64,000 bases of DNA from Devosia lacusdianchii. Lineage in GTDB: Bacteria > Pseudomonadota > Alphaproteobacteria > Rhizobiales > Devosiaceae. The notes below the pieces were generated by a model. That model was not told the origin of the DNA. It ran no database searches and was given only the letters and a program-made list of their open reading frames with translations. Location: the NCBI RefSeq assembly GCF_022429625.1, contig NZ_CP092483.1:2976001-3040000 (forward strand), written 5' to 3'. Of the stretch, positions 7,956 to 18,581 are shown one piece after another; position 1 is the stretch's first letter, and each line of letters opens with the position of its first letter. A program made the position numbers and the translations under genes.

Positions 7956-9932
7956 ATGAATTTCCTGCCCAAGATTTCGCGGCGCACATTCCTTGCCGGT
8001 TCGGCCAGCGTCGGAGCCATGGCCGCCATGCACCCGTTTGCCACCATGGCCCAGGCCAACCAGGCGCATCTGCGCATTCTGGAAACCACCGACCTGCACG
8101 TCGCCGTTTTTGCCTATGACTATTATGCCGACGCTCCCAACGACACGATGGGTCTGGCCCGCACCGCCTCGATCATCGAGGCCATTCGCGCCGAGGCCGG
8201 CAATTCGATGCTGATCGACAATGGCGACATCATCCAGGGTAACCCGATGGGCGACTACATCGCCTATGAGAAGGGCCTCGACGGCAACGTCCACCCCGTC
8301 ATCGCAGCGATGAACACGCTAGGCTACGAGGCCGCGACCCTTGGCAATCACGAGTTCAATTACGGCCTCGAGTATCTCGACAAAGCCCTGGCGGGCGCGA
8401 CTTTCCCGTTTGTCTCGGCCAATCTGGTCAAGGGCGAACTCGCCGCCGATCCGCTCAGCGACACCACCTACATCAAGCCCTACCTGATCGTCGAAAAGGA
8501 GCTGGTCGACGGCTCTGGCGCTACCAAGACCATCAAGGTCGGCCTCATCGGCTTCCTGCCGCCGCAGATCATGACCTGGGATGCCACCCATCTCACCGGC
8601 AAGGTCGCAACCCGCGATATCGTCGAAACCGCGACCGCCTACGTGCCCAAGATGAAGGAAGAAGGCGCCGATATCATCATCGCCCTCTCCCATTCCGGCA
8701 TCGCCGCCGATCAGGTTACCGGCGCTGAAAACGCCTCGCTGCAGCTGGCAGCCGTCGAAGGCATCGACGTGGTCCTCACCGGCCACCAGCATCTGGTCTT
8801 CCCCGGCCCCGACTATGAAGGCGTCGAAGGCGCCGACATCACCGCCGGCACCCTCAGCGGCAAGCCAGCCGTCATGGCCGGTTTCTGGGGCAGCCATATG
8901 GGCCTCATCGACCTGTTGCTCGAACAAGACTCCGACGGCAAATGGACCATTGCCTCGCACACCTCCGAGGCCCGCCCGATATCCGAGCGCGTCGACGGCA
9001 AGGTCAATGCGCTGGTCGAGGACGAAGCCGAAGTCATCGCCGCGGCCCAGACCGAGCATGACGAAACGCTCGACTATATCCGCCGCGCCGTCGGCGAGAC
9101 GTCCGCCCCGCTCTATTCCTACTTCGCGCTGGTCGCCGACGATCCGTCGGTGCAGATCGTGAGCCAGGCCCAGACCTGGTACATCGCCCAGATGATGAAG
9201 GGCACCGAGTGGGAAAGCCTGCCGATCCTGTCGGCGGCGGCGCCGTTCAAAGCCGGCGGCCGTGGCGGTCCGGATTATTACACTGACGTGCCGGTTGGCC
9301 CTGTCGCCATCAAGAACGTCGCCGATCTCTATCTCTACCCCAACACTATCCAGGCCGTGGCCATCACTGGCGCTGATGTGAAGAACTGGCTCGAACGCTC
9401 GGCTGGTATCTTCAACCAGGTCGAGAAGGGCGCCAAGGATGCCGAGCTCATCAACCCGGATTTCCCGTCCTACAATTTCGACGTGATCGATGGCGTGACC
9501 TACAAGATCGACCTCACCCAGCCGTCGCGCTTCTCGTCCGACGGCAAGGAAGAACCGAACCCCGACGCCAGCCGCATTGTCGACCTGATGTATGACGGCA
9601 AGCCGATCGATCCGGCCCAGAAGTTCGTCGTGGCCACCAACAATTACCGCGCTGGTGGCGGCGGCACCTTCCCCGGCATCGGCGCCCCAGTGATCATCTT
9701 CAAGGGTCCCGATACCAACCGCGACATCATCGTCCGGTTCATCGTTGAAAACGGCACTATTAACCCGTCGGCCGACAGCAATTGGTCACTCGCCCCGATC
9801 GGCGACACCACCGTGCTGTTCGCCACTGGCCCGAAGGCCGCTGACTTTGTTGACCAGGTCACCGCCGTCAAGATCGAAGCCACCGGCGAAACCAATGCCG
9901 ACGGTTTCGGCCTCTACCGCATCACGCTCTAG
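7956..9932 (+). CDS. cpdB: Bifunctional 2',3'-cyclic-nucleotide 2'-phosphodiesterase/3'-nucleotidase, TAT-exported
   Basis: A 658-residue periplasmic enzyme that would turn extracellular cyclic nucleotides and 3'-nucleotides into nucleosides and phosphate. The N-terminus has a twin-arginine signal, SRRTFLAG, and a cleavage region near AQA (residue 33). The metallophosphoesterase domain shows [18 protein letters not shown], a histidine in SHSGIA, and GHQH; the C-terminal substrate domain (about 390-620) shows [15 protein letters not shown] precedes the ATG. It stands alone, with a possible Pho box upstream, consistent with phosphate scavenging. Folding before export is expected for a TAT substrate. 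Confidence 0.9.
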   Translation: MNFLPKISRRTFLAGSASVGAMAAMHPFATMAQANQAHLRILETTDLHVAVFAYDYYADAPNDTMGLARTASIIEAIRAEAGNSMLIDNGDIIQGNPMGDYIAYEKGLDGNVHPVIAAMNTLGYEAATLGNHEFNYGLEYLDKALAGATFPFVSANLVKGELAADPLSDTTYIKPYLIVEKELVDGSGATKTIKVGLIGFLPPQIMTWDATHLTGKVATRDIVETATAYVPKMKEEGADIIIALSHSGIAADQVTGAENASLQLAAVEGIDVVLTGHQHLVFPGPDYEGVEGADITAGTLSGKPAVMAGFWGSHMGLIDLLLEQDSDGKWTIASHTSEARPISERVDGKVNALVEDEAEVIAAAQTEHDETLDYIRRAVGETSAPLYSYFALVADDPSVQIVSQAQTWYIAQMMKGTEWESLPILSAAAPFKAGGRGGPDYYTDVPVGPVAIKNVADLYLYPNTIQAVAITGADVKNWLERSAGIFNQVEKGAKDAELINPDFPSYNFDVIDGVTYKIDLTQPSRFSSDGKEEPNPDASRIVDLMYDGKPIDPAQKFVVATNNYRAGGGGTFPGIGAPVIIFKGPDTNRDIIVRFIVENGTINPSADSNWSLAPIGDTTVLFATGPKAADFVDQVTAVKIEATGETNADGFGLYRITL

Positions 9933-9977
9933 ACGCCAGGACAACGAACCACCGGGTCAGCAATGGCCCGGTGGTGC

Positions 9978-10427
9978 TTAAGCCTCGATTGCTCCATCCA
10001 GCCGCTCGCGCAGGCGATGCAGTCCCTCTCGCAACGCCGTCGCGGCCTCCGCTTCCGGCCCGAGGGCATCTCCCACCGCCAGCGGTACTGCCAGCGCCTT
10101 TGCCCGCAGGTCGCGCCCATGCTGGGTCAGGTGAATGCGCACCTGCCGCTCGTCCATCTCATCACGCTGCCGGCGGACTAGCCCCCGCGCCTCAAGCCGT
10201 TTGAGCAGCGGCGTAATCGTGCCTGAATCGAGAAATAGGCTGTCGCCAAGAGACTTTACCGTGATGTTGTCTTGTTCCCATAGCACCAGGAACACGAGGT
10301 ATTGCGGATAGGTCAGCCCGATCGCATCCAACCGCGGCTTATAGAAGCGCGTAAACGCGTGCCCCGCCGCATAAACAGCGAAGCACAGCATGGAATCGAG
10401 CCGGAGCGGATCAGTTTTGGCAGCCAT
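9978..10427 (-). CDS. ohrR: OhrR, MarR-family organic-peroxide sensor repressor
   Basis: A 149-residue MarR-type winged-helix repressor. The N-terminal [20 protein letters not shown] carries the single conserved sensor cysteine (about residue 16) of OhrR, whose oxidation by organic hydroperoxides releases [17 protein letters not shown] and the wing [13 protein letters not shown] are diagnostic. ATG at 10427 has GAGGA upstream; the frame extends 12 codons further without family support. It is divergent from ohr, its usual target, across 132 bp containing a palindromic operator. Confidence 0.93.
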   Translation of the reverse strand: MAAKTDPLRLDSMLCFAVYAAGHAFTRFYKPRLDAIGLTYPQYLVFLVLWEQDNITVKSLGDSLFLDSGTITPLLKRLEARGLVRRQRDEMDERQVRIHLTQHGRDLRAKALAVPLAVGDALGPEAEAATALREGLHRLRERLDGAIEA

Positions 10428-10492
10428 AGAGCATCCTCGAAGCGACGGACCCTCCGTCACCAAGGCAATCTAGCACAAAAATATCTATTGCA

Positions 10493-10507
10493 CACAATTT
10501 AATTGTG
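10493..10507. promoter_or_regulatory. Candidate OhrR operator
   Basis: CACAATT-T-AATTGTG is a perfect 15-bp palindrome (7-bp arms round one central base) in the ohrR-ohr intergenic region, 53 bp before the ohr start. AT-rich ACAATT/AATTGT palindromes are typical OhrR sites. Its position between the two divergent genes would allow control of both. Confidence 0.65.
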
Positions 10508-10559
10508 CACTATCGATTATCACGTCAAACGAAATCAATTTTGGACCAAGGAGACTCCC

Positions 10560-10994
10560 ATGTCCTCGATCAAGTCAGCCGTCTACACCGCCCACGCTCA
10601 CACCACCGGCGGCCGCACCGGCACCAGCGCCACCGATGACGGTCGTCTCTCGGTCACACTCGACACGCCCAAGGAGATGGGTGGCAATGGCGGTCCAGGC
10701 ACCAATCCGGAGCAGCTCTTTGCCGCCGGCTACTCCGCATGCTTCCTCGGCGCCATCAAGGCCGTCGCCCGCGGCGACAAGGTCAAGGTGCCGGACGAGA
10801 CCACGATCGACGCCTCGGTGTCGTTTGGTGAAAATGCCAAGGGCACGGGCTTCAACATCGCCGTCGAGCTCAAGGTGACCCTGCCCGGCTTCGAGCATGA
10901 AGCGGCCGTGGCGCTGGTCGAGAAGGCCCACACCGTGTGCCCCTATTCGAACGCCACGCGCGGCAATGTCGACGTCAAGCTGACCGTCGTCTGA
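10560..10994 (+). CDS. ohr: Organic hydroperoxide resistance protein (Ohr peroxidase)
   Basis: A 144-residue OsmC/Ohr-family thiol peroxidase that reduces organic hydroperoxides in the cytoplasm with lipoyl-dependent reductants. Both catalytic cysteines are present, in YSACFLGA and in the C-terminal CPYSNATRGN; MGGNGGPGTNPEQLFAAGY is a family signature. AAGGAG at 10548-10553 fixes the ATG at 10560, not the GTG-type frame start 57 nt upstream. It is divergent from ohrR and converges on the MFS gene with a 5-nt gap. Confidence 0.96.
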   Translation: MSSIKSAVYTAHAHTTGGRTGTSATDDGRLSVTLDTPKEMGGNGGPGTNPEQLFAAGYSACFLGAIKAVARGDKVKVPDETTIDASVSFGENAKGTGFNIAVELKVTLPGFEHEAAVALVEKAHTVCPYSNATRGNVDVKLTVV

Positions 10995-10999
10995 CCTGG

Positions 11000-12226
11000 C
11001 TAAGCCGCTTCAGGCACGACCTGAAGCGGCTGCCACCGCTGCGTCCTGCGATCGAGCAGCAGCGAGATCACGAACAGCAACAGGCCGCCGACCGCCATGA
11101 CCGCGCCGACAGGTCCGGTCGAAGTCCAGCCAAAGCCCGCAGCAATCGCCAGGCCGCCAAACAGCGCCCCCAGTGCATTGCCGATGTTGAACGCGGCATG
11201 GTTGAGCGTTGCGGCAAGCGTCTGCCCGTCTGCCGCCACGTCCATCAGCCGGGTCTGGAGCGCCGTGCCGATCGCGACGGTGAAGCCCACCAGCAGCACG
11301 CTCAGCGACGCCGTTGCCCAGAATTGCGCCGTCCATGGGATCGCCGCCAGGCTCACCACATTGAACACCAGCATGCCGCCGATTGTCGGCATCAGCGCCT
11401 TGTCGGCCATGGCCGCGCCGATGATATTGCCAAGCGTCATGCCGACACCAAACAGCGCCAGCACCGCCGGCACCCACACCACGGGCACATGCGCCACTTC
11501 GGTCAGCAGCGGCACCACATAGGTGAACACCGAAAACATGCCGCCGCATCCGACCGCAGCTATGCCCAGCGTTAGCCAGACCTGCGGCCGCTTGAGCGCA
11601 CCCAGTTCGCGCAGCGGGCTCGCGCCTTCAGCGATTTGAAACTGCGGCACGAACCGCGCGATCATCGCCAGCGCCAATACACCGACCAGGCCGACCGCCG
11701 CAAAAGTCGGCCGCCAGCCCATATATTGCCCCAGCCACGTCGCCAGCGGCATGCCGATCAGCGTCGCGATCGTGAGGCCGAGCATGACCCGGCCGACGGC
11801 GCGTGCGCGATAGCCTACATCCACCATCGAAGCCGCCACCAGCGCCGCGATGCCGAAATAGGCGCCGTGCGGCAGCCCGGCGAGGAAGCGCAGGCCGATC
11901 AGCGACCAGTATTCTGGCGCTACGGCGCTGCCGAAATTCCCCAGCGCAAACAAAGCCATGAGCCACATCATCAATGGCTTGCGCGGTGCCTTGGCAAAGA
12001 GGATGGCGAAGAGCGGCGCGCCCACGACCACGCCCAGCGCGTACGAACTGATGACATGGCCAGCTTCCGGTTCGCTGATGGCCAGGTCACCTGCCAGATT
12101 GGGCAGCAGCCCCATGATAGCGAATTCGCCGGTGCCAATACCGAATGAACCGATGGCCATCGCCAGAATGGCTAGCCTGGTCGGCAGCGCCGAAAAGCCG
12201 CTGGCAGGTGCATCGACATTGGTCAT
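11000..12226 (-). CDS. MFS transporter, DHA1 efflux type
   Basis: A 408-residue 12-helix transporter. GTGEFAIMGLLP in helix 1 and the half-repeat pattern place it with the AraJ/YdhP-like DHA1 exporters, as for the gene at 813. A charged loop around residues 195-215 divides the halves. GGAG about 6 nt upstream supports ATG 12226 over an ATG 21 codons earlier. It ends 5 nt from ohr on the opposite strand. Substrate unknown; no adjacent regulator on its side. Confidence 0.85.
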   Translation of the reverse strand: MTNVDAPASGFSALPTRLAILAMAIGSFGIGTGEFAIMGLLPNLAGDLAISEPEAGHVISSYALGVVVGAPLFAILFAKAPRKPLMMWLMALFALGNFGSAVAPEYWSLIGLRFLAGLPHGAYFGIAALVAASMVDVGYRARAVGRVMLGLTIATLIGMPLATWLGQYMGWRPTFAAVGLVGVLALAMIARFVPQFQIAEGASPLRELGALKRPQVWLTLGIAAVGCGGMFSVFTYVVPLLTEVAHVPVVWVPAVLALFGVGMTLGNIIGAAMADKALMPTIGGMLVFNVVSLAAIPWTAQFWATASLSVLLVGFTVAIGTALQTRLMDVAADGQTLAATLNHAAFNIGNALGALFGGLAIAAGFGWTSTGPVGAVMAVGGLLLFVISLLLDRRTQRWQPLQVVPEAA

Positions 12227-12476
12227 GGCGGCTCCGGGGCTGCGCAGGCGAAGGCCGGAACCGCTTGGCGCCGCACCTCGATCAGTCATGAGGGATATCC
12301 AGCTTGGAGAGCCGGATGGCAGCTAGACTAAAATGTTAGCCCTGCCCCGGACAATCGCACTTTTCGCACAGCCGCCCTGCGTGAAAGGACTGACGCTCAA
12401 AATCTTAACGCTTTCGATTCACCCGCGCGAAAGGCAACACGGCTAGGCTGCGGCGGCTATGCTGCGGAGCTGCGCC

Positions 12477-13216
<740 letters not shown>

Positions 13217-13220
<4 letters not shown>

Positions 13221-14749
13221 GCGCGAGGCCGGCATCGCTGACCTGGTTCGCCCGTCACGAGCTCAATCTCGCCTGGCGCGAATGGGTTGCGATGATGACC
13301 GGCGGCCGCCGGACCCGTGGTGTCGGCCTCGTCATCTTCTTGGCCTGTGCGGCGCTCGTGCTGCACGCCATGGCATTCGGGCTCGTCCTGCCCTGGGTTC
13401 GGCACGGCATCGCCTCGGACAAGGCAACGCTGGTCATGATCACCGGCTCTGGCCTGCTGTTCTGGACGGTGATGCTGTCCCAGGCGCTGGAATCGGTGAC
13501 GCGGGTCTATTACGCCCGCTCCGATCTCGACCTGATCCTGTCGTCGCCCGCTTCGTCGCAGCGGCTGTTCGCCGTACGCACCGGCTCGGTGGCGCTCTCG
13601 ACCGTCGCGCTAACCGCACTGCTAGCTAGCCCGCTGATCAATATGCTGGCCATTCTCGACGGCCCGAAATGGCTCGCCGCCTATGGCGTGGTCATTGCGC
13701 TGGGCGCTCTGTCCACGGCCATCGCCGTCGCCGTCACTATTACCCTCTTTCGCGTCGTTGGCCCGAGGCGCACGCGGCTGATGGCCCAGATCGTCGCCGC
13801 CGTGATCGGCGCGGGCTTTGTGATCGGCATCCAGGCGGCCGCGATCCTATACTACGGCAACATGTCCCGCTTCGCCCTGTTCCAATCGGCCGACGTCATC
13901 GCCGCGGCGCCCGAAGCGGGTAGCATCCTCTGGGCGCCAGCCCGCGCCGCTATGGGCGATTTGGGCCTGCTTGCCGGCGTATTGGTCATCGGCCTTGGGG
14001 CGCTCGTCGTCACCATCGCCGTGACGGCATCCAGCTATGGCCGCCATGCCATTTCTGCGGCGGGCATCAGTCATGTCCGCAGCCAGCGCCGACCCGCTGC
14101 CCGCCGGTTCCGCCCGACCTCGCAACGTCAGGTGCTGCGCATCAAGGAATGGCGCCTGTTGCAACGCGATCCCTGGCTGCTGTCGCAAACCCTGATGCAG
14201 ATACTCTATCTCGTGCCGCCCGCCCTGCTGCTCTGGATGAATTTCGGCAACAGCTCGGGAGCGTTCGTGGTCGTCGTGCCGGTGCTGGTGATGGCATCGG
14301 GCCAACTGGCCGGCGGTCTCGCCTGGCTGGCGATCTCGGGCGAAGACGCGCATGACCTGGTCGTCACAGCCCCTGTCCATCCGCGCACCGTGCTGCTCGC
14401 CAAAATCGAGGCCGTGCTGATCGTCATCGCCGTCGTGCTGGCCCCGTTACTCTTGTTGATGGCCATCACCTCCCCACGCATGGCGCTGATAACCGCCTTC
14501 TGCGCCGCTCTGTCGGCCGGCTCAGCAACGGCTATCCAGCTCTGGTTCCGGGTTGTCGCCAAACGCTCAATGTTCCGCCGCCGTCAGGTGGCCTCCCGAG
14601 CCGCCACGCTGAGCGAAGCGTTTGCCTCGATCATGTGGGCCGGCACAGGCGCCCTCATGGCCGCCGGGACCTGGCTCGCCATCGGCCCGGCGATCATCGC
14701 CATTCTGGTGCTCGGCCTCGCAAAGCTGATCAGCCCCCGCCGCGCCTAG
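13217..14749 (+). CDS. ABC exporter permease subunit, large ABC-2-like
   Basis: A 510-residue membrane protein with roughly ten to twelve helices: a block at residues 30-85, further helices at 115-250, a basic cytoplasmic segment (270-305, SQRRPAARRFRPTSQRQ), and a second block at 325-505. It overlaps the ATPase gene by 4 bp and must be its membrane partner; substrate and direction cannot be read, though the ATPase type suggests export. No solute-binding protein is nearby. It ends in a CTAG stop overlap with the convergent MFS gene. Confidence 0.78.
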
Positions 14750-15939
14750 CCCAGCCGGACATAGCGCGGCTGCCGCCGGCGTCGAGGTTGGCGCAGCAGC
14801 GAAGACACCGCAATGCCGAGCAGCGACAGCGCCGGTAGCAGGGCACCGACCCAGCCAAGATCGCCGGGCGTGCCATACTGCAGCACCAGCCCACCAATCA
14901 GCGATCCCGATGCTATGCCCAGGTAAAGCGCCGAAGCGTTGAGCGACAACACAAGTGGCGCATTGGTCGGCGAAAGGCTGAGTAGATGGCTCGACTGGGC
15001 CGGCGGAAAAGCCCAACCGGTGGCACCCCAGACGAAGATGAGCGCAAAGAAGGCGGGCGCCATCAGACCAGTGGGCAGGTGCGCCGCCAATGAGATGGCA
15101 ACAAGCATCACCATGTTCAGCAGCGCAGCGCCGATGACTGTCGGCCGCGCCCCGACGCGATCGGCCAACTGTCCGCCCGCCGCATTGCCGAAAGCCGCGC
15201 CGATGCCGAAAGCCAGCAAGACCAGCGGAACCAGATCCCGCGGCAGGCCGATGGCCTGTGTGGTCACCGCAGCGAGGTAGATGATGACGGTGAAGGCGCC
15301 CGCCAGATTGAGCCAGGTTGTCATCAGCGCTCCGGGAACACCGGGCAGTGCCACAGCCGCGATGCGCTGACGGAGGCTGAGTTGAGCACCGCGCAAGCCT
15401 AACGGCAGCAACAGCCACACAGCCGCGGCGGCAATCACGCCAAAGCCGGCCACCATGAAGTAGCTACCGCGCCAACTGACGAGACCGGCCACCAAAGCGC
15501 CCAGTGGCGCACCAAAGGCCACCGCCATGGTGGTGCCACCGACAATGACGGAGATGGCCCGGGCGCGATGATCCGCCGACGAAATGGCGACACCGGTCGC
15601 CTGGGCCGTCGCCGTGTAGAGGCCGGCCGAAAAGGCCATCAGGATGCGGGCCGCCATCAGGTCGGCATAGCCATAGGAAAGGCCGGCCCAAACCGCGCCG
15701 ACCGAGAACAGCAGCGCCGTGACGGCCAGTATGCGCCGCCGATCGGCAGTACCGGTGAGTGCGGCCAAGACGGGGGAACCGAAAGCATTAGCTAGGGCAA
15801 AGGCGATAACCAGGTAACCGGCTTGGGTCAGCGAGACGCCTGTGGATTCGGCGATTTGCGGCAAGAGGCTCGAAATAGCGAAGCTCTCAACGCCAATGGC
15901 GAAGGTGCCTACCGCCAGCCAGATCAGACGGATATCCAT
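14746..15939 (-). CDS. MFS transporter, DHA1 efflux type, paired with ArsR
   Basis: A 397-residue 12-helix transporter. Helix 1 reads GTFAIGVESFAISSLLP, again the AraJ-like DHA1 pattern. The C-terminus is arginine-rich (RQPRRRRQPR). ATG 15939 lies 11 bp from a 22-bp operator-like inverted repeat, and the gene is divergent from an ArsR-type regulator, so it is probably the regulator's target. The inducer and substrate are not predictable. Confidence 0.85.
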   Translation of the reverse strand: MDIRLIWLAVGTFAIGVESFAISSLLPQIAESTGVSLTQAGYLVIAFALANAFGSPVLAALTGTADRRRILAVTALLFSVGAVWAGLSYGYADLMAARILMAFSAGLYTATAQATGVAISSADHRARAISVIVGGTTMAVAFGAPLGALVAGLVSWRGSYFMVAGFGVIAAAAVWLLLPLGLRGAQLSLRQRIAAVALPGVPGALMTTWLNLAGAFTVIIYLAAVTTQAIGLPRDLVPLVLLAFGIGAAFGNAAGGQLADRVGARPTVIGAALLNMVMLVAISLAAHLPTGLMAPAFFALIFVWGATGWAFPPAQSSHLLSLSPTNAPLVLSLNASALYLGIASGSLIGGLVLQYGTPGDLGWVGALLPALSLLGIAVSSLLRQPRRRRQPRYVRLG

Positions 15940-15950
15940 AAGAACGATCC

Positions 15951-15972
15951 TTGTTCAAAATTCATTGAACAA
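15951..15972. promoter_or_regulatory. Candidate ArsR-type operator
   Basis: TTGTTCA and TGAACAA form a perfect 7-bp inverted repeat with 8-bp spacing, and a further TTGAAC half-site follows at 15973-15978. It sits just before the MFS start and about 80 bp before the ArsR start, the expected place for a repressor controlling both. AT-rich half-sites of this form are typical of ArsR/SmtB regulators. Confidence 0.6.
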
Positions 15973-16051
15973 TTGAACCTCGCCCGCCCTCGTGTCAATG
16001 CCTTGTCCAACAGATGTTGAACTAAGCACGAAAAACGGCTACATAGCGGCC

Positions 16052-16438
16052 ATGACATTGCCGCATCCCGATACCGACCAGATCAATCTGTCCACTGTTC
16101 TTGCCGCCCTTGGCGACGAGACACGGCTGGCCATTGTCGGTTGCCTGGCGCGCTGCGAGGATATGGGCGGGCTGGTCTGCGGCCAATTGGGCAGCCTGAC
16201 GTCCAAGACCAACCTTACCTACCACGTCGCCAAGCTGCGCGAGGCGGGGGTCATCAATGTCCGGCCCGAAGGCACCCGCCGCCGCGTCACGCTCCGTCGA
16301 GCCGATCTCGACAGCCGCTTTCCCGGGTTTTTCGACAGTGTCATTGCCAATGCCATCGATATGCCGCTGGTTGAGATGACCTTGCACGAACTGACCCTGC
16401 ACGAAGTGACCTTGCCGGGGGTACCCGCTCGCGCTTAA
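16052..16438 (+). CDS. ArsR-family winged-helix regulator
   Basis: A 128-residue regulator. LAALGDETRLAIVGCLAR is the ArsR dimerisation helix, and TSKTNLTYHVAKLREAGVINVRPEGTRRRVTLR gives the recognition helix and wing. The metal-binding ELCVCDL motif of arsenic/zinc sensors is absent (CEDMGGLVCGQL instead), so it may sense a small molecule. The repeated tail (TLHELTLHEVTLPG) is unusual. ATG 16052 is preferred to an in-frame ATG 20 codons upstream. Divergent from the MFS gene. Confidence 0.87.
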   Translation: MTLPHPDTDQINLSTVLAALGDETRLAIVGCLARCEDMGGLVCGQLGSLTSKTNLTYHVAKLREAGVINVRPEGTRRRVTLRRADLDSRFPGFFDSVIANAIDMPLVEMTLHELTLHEVTLPGVPARA

Positions 16439-16463
16439 ACGACAGCCAAACGAGGCTGCTGCC

Positions 16464-16934
16464 ATGACCACCACGCTAATCTATCGCGACGCCACATCCG
16501 CCGACGTCAGCACCATCCTGACACTTAGCCACGCCGGCGACGCACGCGGGATCGACACACCGCCACTTGATCAGGCGACCCTGGACGACCCAAGACATCG
16601 CGCTGCTTTCGACGAGATCACCGCCGATCCAAGACATCGCCTGATCGTGGCAGAGAAGGATGGGGAGATCGTCGGCACGCTGCAAATCAGCCTGATTCCA
16701 GGTCTGCCCCGTTTCGGCATGAAGCGGGGGCTCCTCGAAAACGTCCATGTCCGCGCCGACCAGCGGGGCACGGGTCTCGGCACGCAAATGGTACAATGGG
16801 CCATCGAGCGCTGTCGCGAGGCCGGCTGCGGCATGGTGCAGCTGACGTCCAACAAGGTGCGCAAGGATGCGCACCGATTCTATGTGAAGCTCGGCTTCGC
16901 CCAGAGCCACGAGGGCTTCAAGCTGCTGCTCTAG
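16464..16934 (+). CDS. GNAT-family N-acetyltransferase
   Basis: A 156-residue acetyltransferase. Motif A is NVHVRADQRGTGLGTQMVQWAIERCRE (Q/R-x-x-G-x-G intact), preceded by the beta strand LQISLIPGL and followed by QLTSNKVRKDAHRFYVKLGF, the usual GNAT C-terminal half. Such proteins are often annotated as acting on amino-acid analogues or antibiotics, but the substrate cannot be told here. It starts 25 nt after the ArsR gene on the same strand and its stop abuts the stop of the aldo/keto reductase. Confidence 0.85.
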   Translation: MTTTLIYRDATSADVSTILTLSHAGDARGIDTPPLDQATLDDPRHRAAFDEITADPRHRLIVAEKDGEIVGTLQISLIPGLPRFGMKRGLLENVHVRADQRGTGLGTQMVQWAIERCREAGCGMVQLTSNKVRKDAHRFYVKLGFAQSHEGFKLLL

Positions 16935-17774
16935 CTACCAAAGGCTGTTATTGGTCGCCGGATCGTCACCGGTCTTGCCGTCCGGCCGGTCAAGCTTGCC
17001 GATCGCGGCCATGTCGTCCTCGTCCAGCTCAAAATCGAACACGTCGATATTGGCTTTGATGCGCTCGGCATGGACTGACTTGGGGATTACGATCAGCCCC
17101 TGCTGCAGGTGCCAGCGCAGGATTGCCTGGGCCGGACTTTTGCCGTGCTTTTTGGCGATGCCGCCAATCACGGCATTGTCTAGAATACCGCTGCCGCTGC
17201 CCAGCGGGCTATAACTCTCGATCGCGATGTCGTGCTGGTCGTGGAACGCCCGGACGTCCAATTGCTGGAACTCGGGATGCACCTCGATCTGGTTGATCGC
17301 CGGGGTCACACCCGTATCCCCGATGATCCGATCCAGATACTCGGGCAGGAAGTTCGAAACCCCGATCGAGCGGATGCGGCCATCGCGCTGCAATTGCACG
17401 AAGGCTTTCCAGGTATCCGAATAGCGGTCATGCGCTGGCACCGGCCAATGGATGAGGAACAGATCCAGATAGTCGAGACCCATCCGATCAAGCGTCCCCA
17501 TCAGTGACTTCAGCGTACTGTCATAGCCCTGATCTCGCGTACGGAGCTTGGAGGTGATGAAGAGCTCTTCCCGCGGCACGCCACTCTCAGCGATCGCCTT
17601 GCCGACGCCGGCCTCGTTGCCATAGCCCTGCGCCGTATCGATGGACCGATATCCGGCTTTGATTGCAGTCTGGACAGCCTCGGTAACAGCGCCGTTGGGC
17701 ACTTGCCAGACACCGAAGCCAAGCTGGGGAATGGTCTTGCCGTCGTTGAGGGTGATTGCGGGAATATCGGCCAT
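16935..17774 (-). CDS. Aldo/keto reductase (2,5-diketo-D-gluconate reductase-like)
   Basis: A 279-residue NADPH-dependent reductase with the AKR catalytic set visible in order: Asp and Tyr in RSIDTAQGYGNE, Lys in FITSKL, and His in LFLIHWP. The C-terminal IPKSVHAERIKANIDVFDFEL binds the coenzyme phosphate. LGFGVWQV at the N-terminus is the AKR5 pattern, which includes DkgA/DkgB and methylglyoxal reductases. Cytosolic; the physiological carbonyl substrate is unknown. Monocistronic, divergent from clpS. Confidence 0.92.
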   Translation of the reverse strand: MADIPAITLNDGKTIPQLGFGVWQVPNGAVTEAVQTAIKAGYRSIDTAQGYGNEAGVGKAIAESGVPREELFITSKLRTRDQGYDSTLKSLMGTLDRMGLDYLDLFLIHWPVPAHDRYSDTWKAFVQLQRDGRIRSIGVSNFLPEYLDRIIGDTGVTPAINQIEVHPEFQQLDVRAFHDQHDIAIESYSPLGSGSGILDNAVIGGIAKKHGKSPAQAILRWHLQQGLIVIPKSVHAERIKANIDVFDFELDEDDMAAIGKLDRPDGKTGDDPATNNSLW

Positions 17775-17914
17775 GGCTGGCTCCTTTGGAATGGTACCAC
17801 CCTAACGAATGGGCTGCCCCATGGTTCAATGCACGGATGGCTCGAATGCCCCATGAACGGGTTTCGGTCCGCCCACGGCCCGATTAGAATGGCGGCGCTG
17901 GCTGGAGACTCGCC

Positions 17915-18220
17915 ATGGCCGATACCAACACCAAGCCCCGCACCAAGACCGTCGTGAAAACGGCCAGACCGCCGCTGCACAAGGTCATTCTGCTCAATGA
18001 CGATTACACACCGCGCGAATTCGTGGTGCGCTTGCTGAAGGCCGAGTTTCGCGTGCCCGAAGCGCAGGCACTCGGCATCATGCTCACCGCCCACACCAAG
18101 GGTGCCTGCATCGTCGCCGTCTTCACCAAGGAGATCGCGGAGGAAAAGGCCACCCGCGCCACCGAGTTCGCCCGCAATGAGGGCTACCCGCTGATGTTCA
18201 CCACCGAGCCGGAAGAATAA
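17915..18220 (+). CDS. clpS: ATP-dependent Clp protease adaptor ClpS
   Basis: A 101-residue ClpS, which delivers N-degron proteins to ClpAP. PLHKVILLNDDYTPREFVV contains the NDD substrate-pocket residues, and AHTKGACIVAVFTKEIAEEKA the pocket helix. Alphaproteobacteria often carry two ClpS paralogues; this copy has a short basic N-terminus (TKPRTKTVVKTARP) and stands apart from clpA in the window, so it may be the second (ClpS2) form. TGGAG precedes ATG 17915. Its stop abuts the stop of the DUF2277 gene. Confidence 0.93.
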   Translation: MADTNTKPRTKTVVKTARPPLHKVILLNDDYTPREFVVRLLKAEFRVPEAQALGIMLTAHTKGACIVAVFTKEIAEEKATRATEFARNEGYPLMFTTEPEE

Positions 18221-18493
18221 TCAGGCCCGCGCAAAGCGAAGCTTCGAGCGCTCCTTGCGCTTCTCGGCCTCTTCCTCCCGGTCCTTGGGCGGCGCATTAG
18301 TCTCGAGCGACTTGAGCAGCTTGCGCACCGACTTCTCGATCTCTTCCACCGCGTCGTAGAAGGCGGATTCATTGCCCTTCGATGGCGCCGAATAACCCGA
18401 GATCTTGCGAACGAACTGCAACGCAGCATCATGCATCTCGTTCTTGGTCGCCGGCGGCTCGAAATTGAACAAGGGCTTGATGTTTCTACACAT
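18221..18493 (-). CDS. DUF2277 domain-containing protein
   Basis: A 90-residue basic protein. MCRNIKPLFNFEPPAT with the N-terminal cysteine and arginine, followed by ALQFVRKISGYSAPSKGNE, is the DUF2277 signature; members are small, widespread in bacteria and of unknown function. The C-terminus is charged and helical (DREEEAEKRKERSKLRF). GGAGAG upstream supports ATG 18493. It is divergent from the alpha/beta hydrolase gene across 146 bp holding a large palindrome. Confidence 0.88.
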   Translation of the reverse strand: MCRNIKPLFNFEPPATKNEMHDAALQFVRKISGYSAPSKGNESAFYDAVEEIEKSVRKLLKSLETNAPPKDREEEAEKRKERSKLRFARA

Positions 18494-18581
18494 GGCGGCT
18501 CTCCGCAAATTGGGTTTGGCCCCATTCTGACATCTCTGGCCCGGAGAGCCAACAGCCAATACTAAATTGTCTACCTAACTA

